A stretch of 64,000 nucleotides of DNA from Fragum whitleyi (taxonomy: Eukaryota > Mollusca > Bivalvia > Cardiida > Cardiidae), in assembly GCA_948146395.1 (NCBI GenBank), contig OX411543.1, positions 29,775,558 through 29,839,557 on the forward strand, in the 5' to 3' direction. The notes under the pieces are model-generated. The model made no database searches, had not been told where the DNA came from, and saw only the letters and a program-made list of their open reading frames with translations. Positions 45,642 through 56,390 of the stretch are shown one piece after another; within the stretch, counting starts at the first letter, position 1; every line of letters starts with the position of its first letter. Made by a program: the position numbers and the translations under genes.

Positions 45642-48294
45642 ATCTACGAAGTGGGATCCATGGTTAGTATTTCTTTTATTATTTCTGTGTTTGTTGTGAT
45701 TTTACTTAGTGAAAAACGAATTTACACCTCTGAGGTAGTCGGTTATGTTTGTCTCTTTGGAAAACATGAAATAATTTGTTTCTGTCATAGAATAAAGGAA
45801 AATAAACCGTCTAATCACTGACATTTTTCTTGGCCTTCTGCGAAATCGAATGAAAATGCTCATATTTTACGTAACTGGCCCACGATTTACTTTGCTATAC
45901 CTTCTTTGTTGTCCAAAGATTTTACATACTAAATTTTACTGCGAGATTATTTTTTGTTTTTGGAATATTTAGATGGGAAAAAATCTACCGGTGTACGGCC
46001 TATAGCAGCCAATTTCAAATCAGTGTACGAACGATAGAAAAAGTAGTGTACGAATATAGCTCAAGGGAAGGGTAAATATCCTTACTTAAACGAGCGCAAA
46101 ATAAGAAACTATGTATGAAAACGCCTACATGACTCTGTAGTAACATTTTGGCGTTTTCGCGATTAGGATTCTTTTCTAGTTTTTTTGCGAAAAACGGGGG
46201 AATCGTTAATCATATTGGTTAAAAAAATATAGATGATAATCATTTACAGAACTTTATGAACCTCTTAACATAATCATTCATTACATTGATTGTAAACATA
46301 TTTTAGCATGGTTTTCTTAGACAACGGCTAGTCCCGTTGCAGAAGGCAACTTCCTGTGAAACCAAGTTGTTTCGTTGAATTCAATTTATAAGCTAAAATT
46401 TCGCATTTCAACAGATTAAGCGTCAGGTTAATGTCAGACTAGTTTTACGAACTGTTTCAGAATCGGACAGCAGGTCGATTTCTTGTAATATATCAGAATA
46501 CTATCATTTAATTGTTTACCCTATCGTCCTATGTCATCGAATAATCGCGGCGTTTTAACCATCGGGTCTTTGATTTTTACAAGATACCTTTCTACATCGT
46601 AATATTAACAGATAGAGAGAAAAAAGTTGTGATTTTTAACGAGGTTGTTAAAGAATCACGATTCCACCCAAAACATTTGAGCGGCCTCAGACGATTTATG
46701 ATATTCACATGGTAATAATTAACGCGTATTTTCGAACCATGTTTATTCACGCACATCAATATGACCGATAACAATATTGAATTGACATATATTTCCTATA
46801 TCCAATATCCCCGAAAAATAAGAACCAACGAATACGTTAGAAAAGACATCATCAAAATCCATTTCAAGCCTGTCTCTATTTTGGTTCAAAATGGAAGCGC
46901 TTGGGAACGATTTGATGTTCGAAACGCATGACTGGTTGAAATACCGTTTACCTAAAGTCTGGTTAATTTGACCCGAATTTGACCTCTGTGGAAAAAATGC
47001 TTAAATAACAATTACCGACATATTTTATCAATAAACAAAATGTATAATACATTCAATATCGTTTGTTATTCATGCCTATGAAAGAACGTGCACAGCCGAG
47101 TAGGAATAATCAGATTTTTATTCATCTAAATAGCAGGGGTCAGATTCAAGTCAATAAAACCGCACTATACATCATGCAAACGTTCCCAGATAGGTAGGGG
47201 TATACAATAATAAATATAAATCGGATTGGTCTCTTTACCGTCTTGAAATTGACAGATTAGCCGAAGCCACATACAATTGTTTTACAATCCAATTTCGTTT
47301 TGTAGATTAGTATAGTAAACCTACTACACAAAATCATGACACAATCTCTTGCAGTCGAAGGCTGTTGCTGTAAGAAGTTCTTGGTGACAAAAGTTAGCTT
47401 AGTTTTAGAACGGATCTCCACATGGGGATTTCCATTTAGCATGGTACCGTTGCTTTAACGTTCTGCAAACGTTTTAATCGTAAACATATGACAGGGTTTG
47501 GCCAGTTAGTGTATACAAATTTATCGTAATCACAAGTCATGATACAAGGATACTAGTAAAATTTTAATTACGAATCTCAGGCCTCTAGGTCCATCATGCC
47601 TTCTGAATGAAAACGTTCGAGAAACAATTTGCAAATTTTGCCCAACACAAGCATTTACGCGCAAAGCGCGGTATCATTTTCGAAAATAACAGCCGTTTTG
47701 GTAACTGAACGCAGGGCTGGTCTGACTGCCAAACAGGGACAAGGGGTGTGCAAAACGGACACGGCGGAAGAGCAAAGGTTTAGAAAGCGCTCAAAACTTT
47801 CTGAGCGGACGAAATTTGAGTAGTTGGGCCCTCGAAGTAAAGAGCGTATGCAAAGCCTATGCACCGGGTACAAAACAAATTCATGGCGTCTTTTCAGCGT
47901 ATGTAACAATTTTCGTAAGTTTAACATCCTCAATACACCAGTAAGTGTAATGCGTCCGTACCTTGTAGAAACATGTTTAAGCAATAGGCTATGCGATAAT
48001 AATCAAGCCGATGCTGTAATATTCTTAAATCGAAACCCAATACAATGCCCTAGATAACCTTTTCATCAACGTTTAAATTTGTAGAACTGACCTTTAACAG
48101 AGTGAAGATTATTTTGTGCATAAAGATTTGCCGAAATTATCACCATCGCATTCGAAAAATATATCGCCGAATTAAGGGTAAAATAGACCCTCGTTGCGGA
48201 CAGTTCACCAGACTCGATATGACGTCACTGTCTGGATTTCACAGTCATTGCCCCCTATGACCCAATTACTCTAGACTTCACTTGGTTGAGCAGA
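45642..48294. other. Interior of the 8-kb interval, left part
   Basis: AT-rich. Frames of 64-109 codons near 47629-47984 overlap on both strands and share words with 44880-44960, so they are treated as repeat. No gene supported. Confidence 0.35.
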
Positions 48295-49202
48295 AAGTGC
48301 ACAGGGTATAACGTGCCACGCCGACACCAGAAGGTTCGTGGACACCTGATCGATTTTTTCGATACGGAACTAACGATGGAGCAACTTTTTGACTGAGTTA
48401 TAAACCGAAATAATCATTTTCATTTCAATTTTTAGTATCACTGTCGAGATAAATGGTTCTTCTTTTAGGAAATAAAAGTAGAGGGTAAAAACTAAGCCAA
48501 ATGAGCGGGTTTTAGCCCTAGGAGTGAGTGACTTTGCTTGTTTTTTAGGTTTGTCATTAATTTCTTGTCAAACAACCTGACTATTCTTAATATCTAGTGA
48601 TTGTCTAAGAGCATTTATGTGTCCTCTACACGCATACCAAATTTCTTGGCGAAAGATCCACATAAAGTGAAGATATTCGTACTTTTATTGGCCTGGGTAG
48701 CGGAAAATATGATAACTAGACACCCCCTATCACAAACTCTGGTGTCGATTTCCAATCGAAAAAAATTCAGGGGGTGTCTAGTTATCATATTTTTCGCTAC
48801 CCAGGCCAATAAAAGTACGAATATCTTCGCTTTATGTGGATCTTTTGCCGAGAAATTTGGAATGTGTGTAGAGGATACATAAATGCTTTTAGACAAACAC
48901 AAACAATGAAGAATAGTCAGGTTGTTTGACAAAAAATTAATGGCAAACCTAAAAAACGAGCAAAGTCACTCACTCCTAGGGCTAGAACTCGCTCATTTTG
49001 CTTAGTTGTCACCCTCCCCTTTTATTTCCTAAAAGAAGAACCATTTATCTCGGCAGTGATACTAAATATTGAAATGAAAATGATTATTTTGGTTTACAAA
49101 TCAGTCAAAAACTTGCCCCACCGTTAGTTCCGTATCGAAAAAATCGATCAGGTGTCCATGAACCTTCTGGTGTCGGCGTGGCACGTTATACCCTGTGAAG
49201 TG
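48295..49202. mobile_element. Near-perfect 898-bp palindromic DNA transposon, 5-bp target duplication AAGTG
   Basis: The element is 48300-49197, flanked by AAGTG at 48295-48299 and 49198-49202. The left end CACAGGGTATAACGTGCCAC is exactly inverted at the right. Arms of about 430 bp run to CTAGACACCCCC at the centre, with about 40 bp between. Overlapping open frames on opposite strands (48601-48882, 48615-48932) encode nearly the same peptide because the arms are complementary, so they are not gene evidence. CAC ends and a 5-bp duplication match the rule of the element at 1288-7124, though the inner sequences differ. Confidence 0.85.
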
Positions 49203-49340
49203 GGATGGATATACTTTTTGAATAGTTAAGTTTCATTGGCTAAAAAGCAAAGGAGATCGATAGAGACTTTGCTGTGCGTCTCAAACACCCAGAGCCTTTA
49301 AATTGTAAAAGACCATTAACATAACAATACATGCCCATGT

Positions 49341-51038
49341 TATGGCCCTGTCACACCTCAACGTTTTAGCCAGCGTGTGCCTAACGCGTTTGAGAAAACG
49401 ACTAAGTCCGCAAAACGTCGGCATACGCTGACCTATATTTTCTTTTTGTCGATTCACGACGCGCTTGTAGCGTGTTCATAGCGAGTTTGAACGTGTGAGA
49501 AACAACGCGTGAGTAACGTGTCTAGAACGTGTTGATAGCGTATGTCGGCGTATACCAACGTTCTTGAGCGTGTGTCCAACGGTCTCGTAACGTCCTCAGA
49601 ACGTGCTTAGCGTGTTTATAACGCGCAGCTAGCGCGTTATAACGTGTTCGCAACGTGTTTCGGATGTAAATATAAATTCTGCAAGAAATTATAAATTCAT
49701 TCTTTAATATATAAACAGGCCACCGGCCACCACACATATTCAAATTCAACGTATGTTGGTTCATGTAAAAGAAAACTAGGAAAAGACAAAAAAGAAAAAT
49801 ACACTGGCACCTGTTACATATAAAAACATGCATATAATACACTTATAAGATTACAGGCTGATTAACGCTGCTGGTACTTTTCACTCGAAAAATATTGCGA
49901 AAGGGTAAAGAACTACTTGTCATAATGCTCTCCTTTCTTCCCCCATATGCTCTACCATGTAGGATGACTTTCTACAACCTCTCTTAATCTTGAATAGCTA
50001 GTCTTATATTAAGGGGGAAAAGGTGTACCAAATATCAAACTTCTAGTACATATAACAGAATCAAATATTCTGAACAGAACAGAATAGAGTAAAACACGTC
50101 TTGTATCATGTCCACTAGGTACAACGATGTACTTGTCTTTTTGGTATATTGATAATGAGCAAATGAGACGAATGAATGTTTGTCATGATTTTCGCGAACG
50201 TATTGTTATTCTGACCAAAGAGCAGACGCAATTGTAAAGCTTTGAACGCAATGTTTAATACGCATTTAGGCTACATTCTCTACCTCGACAATCTAAGGAA
50301 TCAAGAAAATCCGTAAAGGATTTATATGGAAGAAAAGACAAGCAGCTTATAACATCACATAACATAAGTTTTATTTATATGACTTGAACGAAATCGTTCA
50401 TCGGTAAATATAGAGAATGCTACTTATAATCGAGTTTTCAAGTCATTTTTAGACTGGTAATGAGGAAACATGCAGATATGAACACGTGAAAAGGGTCATA
50501 CACACGTATATGCACTAATTTATTTATTTACGACAAGCTAATGGTAGATATTCAAGACAAATCTGCAGCGGAACGTTTATTTTTTTATTGAAAACTGAAA
50601 CACTGTCATACGCCAGAAACACGTTGTGAACTCGCTGGAAACGCGCTAGACACACGTTCAGTACGCTGAAGACACGCTATGCACACGTTCCCAGTACGCT
50701 GGAGACACGCTAGAAGCACGTTAAACTTTGGGCGAACGTGTTTCTAGCGTGTCCGTAGCGTAAATGAACGAGCTCCTAGCGTGTCTCTAGCGTGCTGAGC
50801 GTGTTCGGAACGTGTGCGGAGCGTGTTCCAACACGTTCGGCACTCGCTGAGAAATTTTGTGCATGCTCAAAATTTTATGAGATACTCAGCGTATCGCAAC
50901 GTGTGCCAACGTGTTACAGCGTGCCGATAGCGTATGCGGAACGTGTCCATAGCGTACCCGACGTGTTCGCAGCGTGTTATAAAAAATCCAACACGTTCCG
51001 CACACGTTGGCTAAAACGTTAAGGTGTGACAGCCCTAT
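49341..51038. mobile_element. 1.7-kb element with degenerate CGTGT arrays at both ends
   Basis: The left end (49344) GGCCCTGTCACACCTCAACG and right end (51035) inverse CGTTAAGGTGTGACAGCCC differ by one indel. TAT occurs on both sides, so a 3-bp duplication is possible. 49371-49665 and 50590-51010 are packed with variants of AGCGTGTTC/AACGTGTTC every 8-15 bp. In the right array, orientation flips near 50712-50730. The middle (49670-50580) is AT-rich and non-coding. Possibly PIF/Harbinger-like by size of duplication; uncertain. Confidence 0.65.
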
Positions 51039-51162
51039 TAAGAAAATTTACAGGGTAAGAATACGTATAATTTATAGGGGTATAATTTATGTAATAATTT
51101 GTTGTTGCGTGTGTGTAGGGGGGAGGGGGGTATGGATTCTAACGTAATTAAAATCGACTGAC

Positions 51163-51429
51163 TGACTGAATGGGGTTTAACGCCGCTTTCAACATTGCAG
51201 TTATATCGCGGCGGCTGGAGCACCTATCAATGGATCCCTGGTATTTCTCACACCAGCACTACCATTACATTCTTTGCTGTCTCCAGCTGCTATCTCACAT
51301 AGGTTTACTATTATCAACCCATTGGTGAGAGACAAATAGTCGGAAAGAATAAATGCCGCCGTCGGGAATCGAACCCGGGACCTCTACATTGACAGTCCGA
51401 CGCGCTACTAACTGCGCTATGACGGCGGC
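51163..51429 (-). mobile_element. tRNA-derived SINE, complete head
   Basis: Tail GACTGACTGAATGGGG, full body, and a tRNA-like head at 51355-51429. On the minus strand it has an intact A-box TAGCGCAGTTAGTAGCGCG, B-box GGGTTCGATTCCC, and paired GCCGCCG/CGGCGGC acceptor-like ends. This is the best-preserved copy in the window and the most likely still to be transcribed. Confidence 0.88.
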
Positions 51430-51578
51430 TTCGATTAAAATCGCGTTAAGATCTAATGATAAAATGTGTTAATCTTATTATCAACCTATAACTCTCTTAA
51501 ATAGCGTACATATTTAATGCTTTTAAAAGTTCATGGTTGGTCGTTTTCGCGATGTATGATAAAGTTACTTGTATGTTA

Positions 51579-51830
51579 TTAGCTCACCTAAGCGCAAAGC
51601 GCTCAAGGTGAGCTATTGTGTCCGATGAATGTCCGTCGTCCGTCCGTTCGTCTGTCCGTTTGTCCGTAAAGAATTACAAAAAAATCTTCTCTGAAACTAC
51701 TGATCAGAATTTGACCAAATTTCACTGATTATGATCCTTAAGTCATACTTTTTCAAAATACTTCAAAGATTTTGAATCGGGTTCAAAATGGGGTCAAAAG
51801 CTTAAATCTTTTTAAAAAATTCTCTTAGCG
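51579..51830 (-). mobile_element. Helitron-like/pearl-like element, truncated
   Basis: On the minus strand, hairpin GAGCGC-ttt-GCGCTT, AGGTGAG, CTAA (TTAG 51579-51582), then host T. A GTCCGTCGTCCGTCC tract (51630-51665) is followed by less than one or two core units (TGATCAGAATTTGACCAAATTT, in pieces). The 5' AACAAG end is missing. Confidence 0.65.
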
Positions 51831-51889
51831 ATTTGAATGTAGAATTTAATTTTTATGACTTTTGGGTGTTGTTTAATTTTCTGACTAAG

Positions 51890-51975
51890 TGTTTGGAATT
51901 AATTATGAGGTGCTGAGTGAGCGATTAAGAATGATTTTGATCCGATTGAGTGTCAATTACCCGATGTTCATAACT
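51890..51975 (+). repeat. Dispersed repeat shared with 14390-14510 and 35205-35335
   Basis: GGTGCTGAGTGAGCGATTAA, GAATGATTTTGATC and GAGTGTCAATTACCCGATG. Third copy in the window. Confidence 0.5.
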
Positions 51976-52159
51976 GTTTTGGGTTAAGTTTTGCAGAGGT
52001 TTGAACTAGGCAGTTGACAATTAATTACCTTGTTTCATGACATTAAATTTGTTATCTGCAGATCCGTACTATTGATATCTATAATCATTACAAACATCAG
52101 GGTTCTACGTTGAATGTTCTTGAATAAATTAATTACCTTAGACAAACGGGGGGATAATT

Positions 52160-52275
52160 GTATATCTCAGTCGGATAGCAGCTGGAGACTAGGAAAGTAT
52201 GCAATGGTAATACTGATGATAGAAATAACAGGAATCTATTGTTGAGTACTCCAGTCGCCGCCACATGACTGAAAT
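52160..52275 (+). mobile_element. SINE body fragment
   Basis: GGATAGCAGCTGGAGACTAGGAAAG (in pieces), GAAATAACAGGAATC, GTACTCCAGTCGCCGCCACATG. No head or tail. Confidence 0.55.
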
Positions 52276-52281
52276 ATATAT

Positions 52282-52364
52282 AAATCGAGGGTTCAGCGCA
52301 AGACTATACTAAGTGTCTATATTGTATAGACACTTAATACAGTTTTGTGCTGAACCCTCGAAAT
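52282..52364. mobile_element. 75-bp palindromic mini-element with 4-bp duplication AAAT
   Basis: Element 52286-52360: CGAGGGTTCAGC...AAGTGTCTATA-ttg-TATAGACACTT...GCTGAACCCTCG. AAAT flanks both sides (52282-52285, 52361-52364). Arms of about 36 bp with few mismatches. Among the smallest complete fold-back elements one could expect. Confidence 0.75.
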
Positions 52365-52375
52365 GCGGCGTTAAA

Positions 52376-53548
52376 ACCCGTGTTAAAAATTTGTTAATAT
52401 ATGTTTGAATGGGGCTTACTTTAAAAGTCTTACCGCGGCGGCTGTTGAACCTAACGACAACATCGATGCTGACAACAATTGGACAATGTCTATGCTTCGG
52501 ATATACCCATGAAGCACGGCCGTGATTAAATTAATTAAAAAATCGTATTTCAATTTTGTTATCTAATCATACGACGACGACAACTACGGTACCGACAACA
52601 AATGGACAATGCCCATGTTTTGGATATATCCATGAATCTTGGCCATGTTTATACTGATAAAAGCTATAGAGGCATTCAAAATAAAATGATTCTCACCGAA
52701 AGAATTGTCACTTTTTACAATTGAAATTAAAATCATATCTTCAAACTGAGTAAGGGATAAAAGAGCAGTAACAGTACGACTCGTTTGATCTTGATATCCA
52801 AAATTTGGAAAGGATGAAAGAGATGCCAGTGATGCTGAGTTTCTTTGCTCTTTAAGTCGAGACAGAGAAAATGACAGCGAGGATCTCACTGATCCCAATT
52901 TATACATATCACACTTGTCTAAAGCCTGTTTAAAAGCACACAATTACCAAGGTTTGACTATAACATTATACTGAAACAGGTATTCATTTGTGGTAAAGAT
53001 TAAATTAGTCATGACAACTGCAGGGAAAAAGGCTCCATCGAATGTACAAAAGACAAAAAGATAACTTTATCCATCAAACACGTTTTAATTTAGCGCTAGA
53101 CAATCCATTTAAGAAATATTTTTTCTTGCTATAGGCCGTACACTATAAACGGGAGAATTGCTATACGACGTACACTATCTCCCTATAGGCCGTACACCGG
53201 GAGAAGAAACAACATGTGAATTTATCGGTATATTCACTTCATACAAAAGGCAGGAGTGTTTCTAGTGATTTTCTGTGTTATGTTAGGCAATTTATCATGG
53301 GTTTTAGTATGAGAAACTCTAAAAATTCAGTCAAAACAGTATTTTCGCGATGGACAAACGGAAATTATCGGTGATTAGGGGGGTATTTTTTTAATTGTAG
53401 CCGCTTATGGATGCTAACCAATCATTTGATACGAGTTGATAGCTACATGATTATATCAGTAACGCCTGTCTTGTATGCTTACAGGAAAGTTTTACGTGAT
53501 TAAACAAAAAAAGGAGAAAAAAGCTCACCTTGTACAACACCCCGTGAC
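52376..53548. other. Right interior of the 8-kb interval
   Basis: AT-rich; a SINE-like scrap lies near 52404-52460. A 119-codon minus frame at 52584-52943 has no recognised domain. Subterminal GTACAC motifs lie at 53131-53205. Confidence 0.35.
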
Positions 53549-53625
53549 ATTTCCCTCGACTCACTAATCGCTATATCCGGTGTACGTTGATACACGGTGT
53601 TTATTGACACGTGATAGTCGGCCTA

Positions 53626-54257
53626 ACGAGAGAGACTACACAGACTAGTCTAGGCTCTTATGTAAAAATATTGGGTCAATCGTGACACGTCGGACGAAAG
53701 TGCCAGTTTTTGTCTATAGTAAGCTACAATCATGAGATAACTTTTGCACTAGGGGTGCCCGACCTGACGGGTCTATATACGATTTAAGGGCGATTTCAAA
53801 TTTCGGATAGATGTCTATCCGGATACTGTTCCTCCTAAAATTTGCGAATTCTCTTCGTTAGACGGGCAAAGATGACACCAAAGTGCCGTTTTTATCTCTA
53901 CTTTAATCATTAAATGCTCCGCATCAATTATAACGCTTATTTTAACCAATGCTCATGCGTTTGCTTGTCTTACCATCTCTATGCAATATATAGCTAAACA
54001 TACATTATATGTGTAAATTGATAATCGTAGTTGAGATTATTTGCAAATTATTTGAACTATGTCATTTCCTATTGTTAAGTATTACTGGATTTCGAAGATA
54101 AAATTTATCTGACGAATCTGGTCATGCAAAGTCATTGCACAGTTACCGGGTAGCACGATGTAAGCATTCCAAGATCGATCTCCGACCGTGGTGAAAATAG
54201 TTTTTGTTTATTGTCTCTCACCAATGACCTGTCTTAGGCTCGAATAGTTAGACTGAT
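53626..54257. other. Unassigned spacer
   Basis: Nothing supported. Confidence 0.3.
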
Positions 54258-54340
54258 GCCGTCATATCGCATTTAGTAACGCGACGGACTCTAAATCATT
54301 GGGTTTCGAATTCAAACCCTTTCGGCGGCACCTATCCTTA
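54258..54340 (+). mobile_element. tRNA-like SINE head
   Basis: GCCGTCATATCGCATTTAGTAACGCGACGG (in pieces) gives an A-box-like segment. GGTTTCGAATTCAAACC gives a degenerate B-box. CCGTC/CGGCGGC ends can pair. Probably a damaged SINE rather than a functional tRNA. Confidence 0.5.
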
Positions 54341-55045
54341 CCGACATCTTCTGGCATCAATGGATGGACACTCGTTAACCTATGTGGGATTAGCGTCCGT
54401 CCATTGTGATATTATCCGCGCATAAAAAAGTTCTGAGCTGCACAAAACTTGTAGATCGGATAATCTTTCCATTATGTATGACGTAGATGCGAAACAATAC
54501 GAGCAACAAATGCTACGTATCCGATACTATCCTTTTTACTATCGCTGTATCCTCAATCCATCCGTTAGGCATCCTCGGAACTCTTATCCGCTTTGGGCGA
54601 AAACGTACGGAGGGCGGAATTATTTTGTATACAAAAAGTATATAAAAGGAAATTAACACGGATATTTAAGTATGTAAGCGTATGCATCGTTTAAAATTCA
54701 ATGATCCGCGCTATATCCGTTTTGTTTCCGCTCAGCATACGTAATATATGCGCCCAATGATGTATGCGCCCGCTCTTTCCGCTATACGTGTACGTCACAT
54801 ATTGCATCCGGTAACCTCTTCTGAGCTGTCATCCGCTCTTATGCTCAAGGTTTCCGATGAACATCCACTCAACATCCCGGCTACATACTTTATGCGTCCG
54901 ATGTTTTCCGTTCTGTTTCCGCAAAATTTTGCCACTATTAGCAGTTTTTCACAAGCGTATGAGAACGGATGGAAATTTCACTCTTCCGTCGTGTTCGTTT
55001 AGCATACATTTTGTGTCCATTTGGCAGTGGGACCGGGCCTTAAAG
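54341..55045. repeat. Degenerate array of ATCCG / GCGTATG words, possible transposon end
   Basis: TATCCG, ATCCGCTC, GCGTATG and CCGATG words recur every 10-25 bp. The right edge GTGGGACCGGGCCTTAAAG resembles a DNA-transposon terminal repeat, but no matching left end was found. Open frames here are not convincing. Confidence 0.4.
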
Positions 55046-55296
55046 AAGAGTATATTGATTGTCATTGGTAGCTATTTCCCTGAAAGTAATTTACTATCCG
55101 TGATAAAATTTATATACTGGCATAATGCGTCTATTTAAGGAATGGACAGGACTGTCAATGCATTTCAGGGGTACAAAACGACATTATACTAAAATGGTGA
55201 TGACATTAAAAATATCTTATGATGATTATACGCGTAAACGATATAATCAAGAATACCGTTTGCGGCTTCCAATACTGCTGCTCGGTGCTATGTAGT
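55046..55296. other. Left flank of transposon copy B
   Basis: Unique-looking AT-rich DNA ending in GTAA at 55297-55300. Confidence 0.4.
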
Positions 55297-56390
55297 GTAA
55301 TACCCAAAATCACTAAGAAAGCTCACGAACGCAATTAGAAATATCCGAAAATAAAATAACTCTAACATTCATGAATTTGGCATAAAAACAAAATTAAACA
55401 TGTCCTGTGTCATATTCTAAAATTTCACCCAAGCACTTTTTTTGGTTTCGAAATTATGAACTTCGTAAAAATGGTCATCAATTGCCTCGAATTATAATAA
55501 GATACATACGTTAATAAAGAATCTGCTGCTCTAATTTCTTTAATGTACTTTTGAGTATATTGAAATAAAGTTTAAACCGTAGAATCATTCCGTGTGAAAG
55601 TAACCAACCTTCTCCATGTGAACCTTTCGCTTTTAAATCGTATTTTCCAGGGTATGAATACAAACTAAGGATATCGAAAACCAAAACTTTATTGAACAGT
55701 TGAAAATTCTCTAAAATAGAACCGTTTTATTCGAAAATAATGTTTCTATACGACTTTCTTTCTATTCTAGCATAATGATATACCATTTGACTGAAAGGTA
55801 AATGTAATGGTAAGAGCTCGAGGATTATTTTTTCGATTTCAGTATCAAGATTGTTTATGTACTATTTTATAACGTATGTATTGCAAAATGTGACACGAAA
55901 ATATGTTTTCTAAAGATGACGATAACTATATTCTGTGATATTATATTGTTCGCTTTAGTAACGTAAATATCATGAAATAATTTAAATGGCGAGTTACCCT
56001 TCATTTGGTTGACGCTATCTGTAATTCAGTCCTTGATATCCATCGATTATTCGAAAAAACAAGGATTAGCGAGTAATAGGTTTAAAATCTGCTTTGTAAC
56101 AAACAGTCGTGATAAGAAGTCGTGAATTTAGTACAACACGAAAAAATACTTTTGATATAATCGTGACTTGTTGAAAAAAATCTAGGTAATGCTCCCTATT
56201 AATGTAGTAACGTATGTATCAGGCTGAACCATCACTTAAATCTTATGAACAAATCAACTTTTTAAACATATAACACCAGTTTCTTTTACATGAACGGGTA
56301 CAATAAAACTAGAAATCAAAATTTTATCATCTAACATGTTCAAGTCTGCTGGAGCTATGAATCAATGAGCTGAAGTAACGTATGTATCAG

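Larger units (their letters stand above)
45577..53625. mobile_element. 8-kb interval bounded by about 70-bp inverted repeats, candidate transposon relic
   Basis: The left end (45577-45641) TAGGCC...CACCGTGTATCAACGTACAC...GATTAGTGAGTCGAGGGAAAT is inverted at 53549-53625. Subterminal words GTGTACGGCCTATAG recur inside both ends (about 45993, 46033 and 46054 on the left; 53131, 53166 and 53191 on the right). No target duplication or transposase frame was found. The interior holds several younger insertions. It may be a large non-autonomous element or a decayed autonomous one. Confidence 0.55.

Noticed and set aside
48601..48932. Paired 93- and 105-codon frames on opposite strands
   Set aside because: They encode almost the same peptide only because the DNA is a palindrome; no domain seen.
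48295..49202. Classification of the palindrome as a definite RAG/Transib relative
   Set aside because: Only CACA and a 5-bp duplication support it; no nonamer-like element or transposase is visible.
51355..51429. Stand-alone tRNA gene
   Set aside because: The tRNA-like sequence is joined to the body and tail of a repeated SINE family and I could not assign a convincing anticodon arm.
52584..52943. 119-codon minus-strand frame
   Set aside because: Serine/leucine-rich translation of AT-rich DNA without a domain, in the interior of a likely transposon relic.
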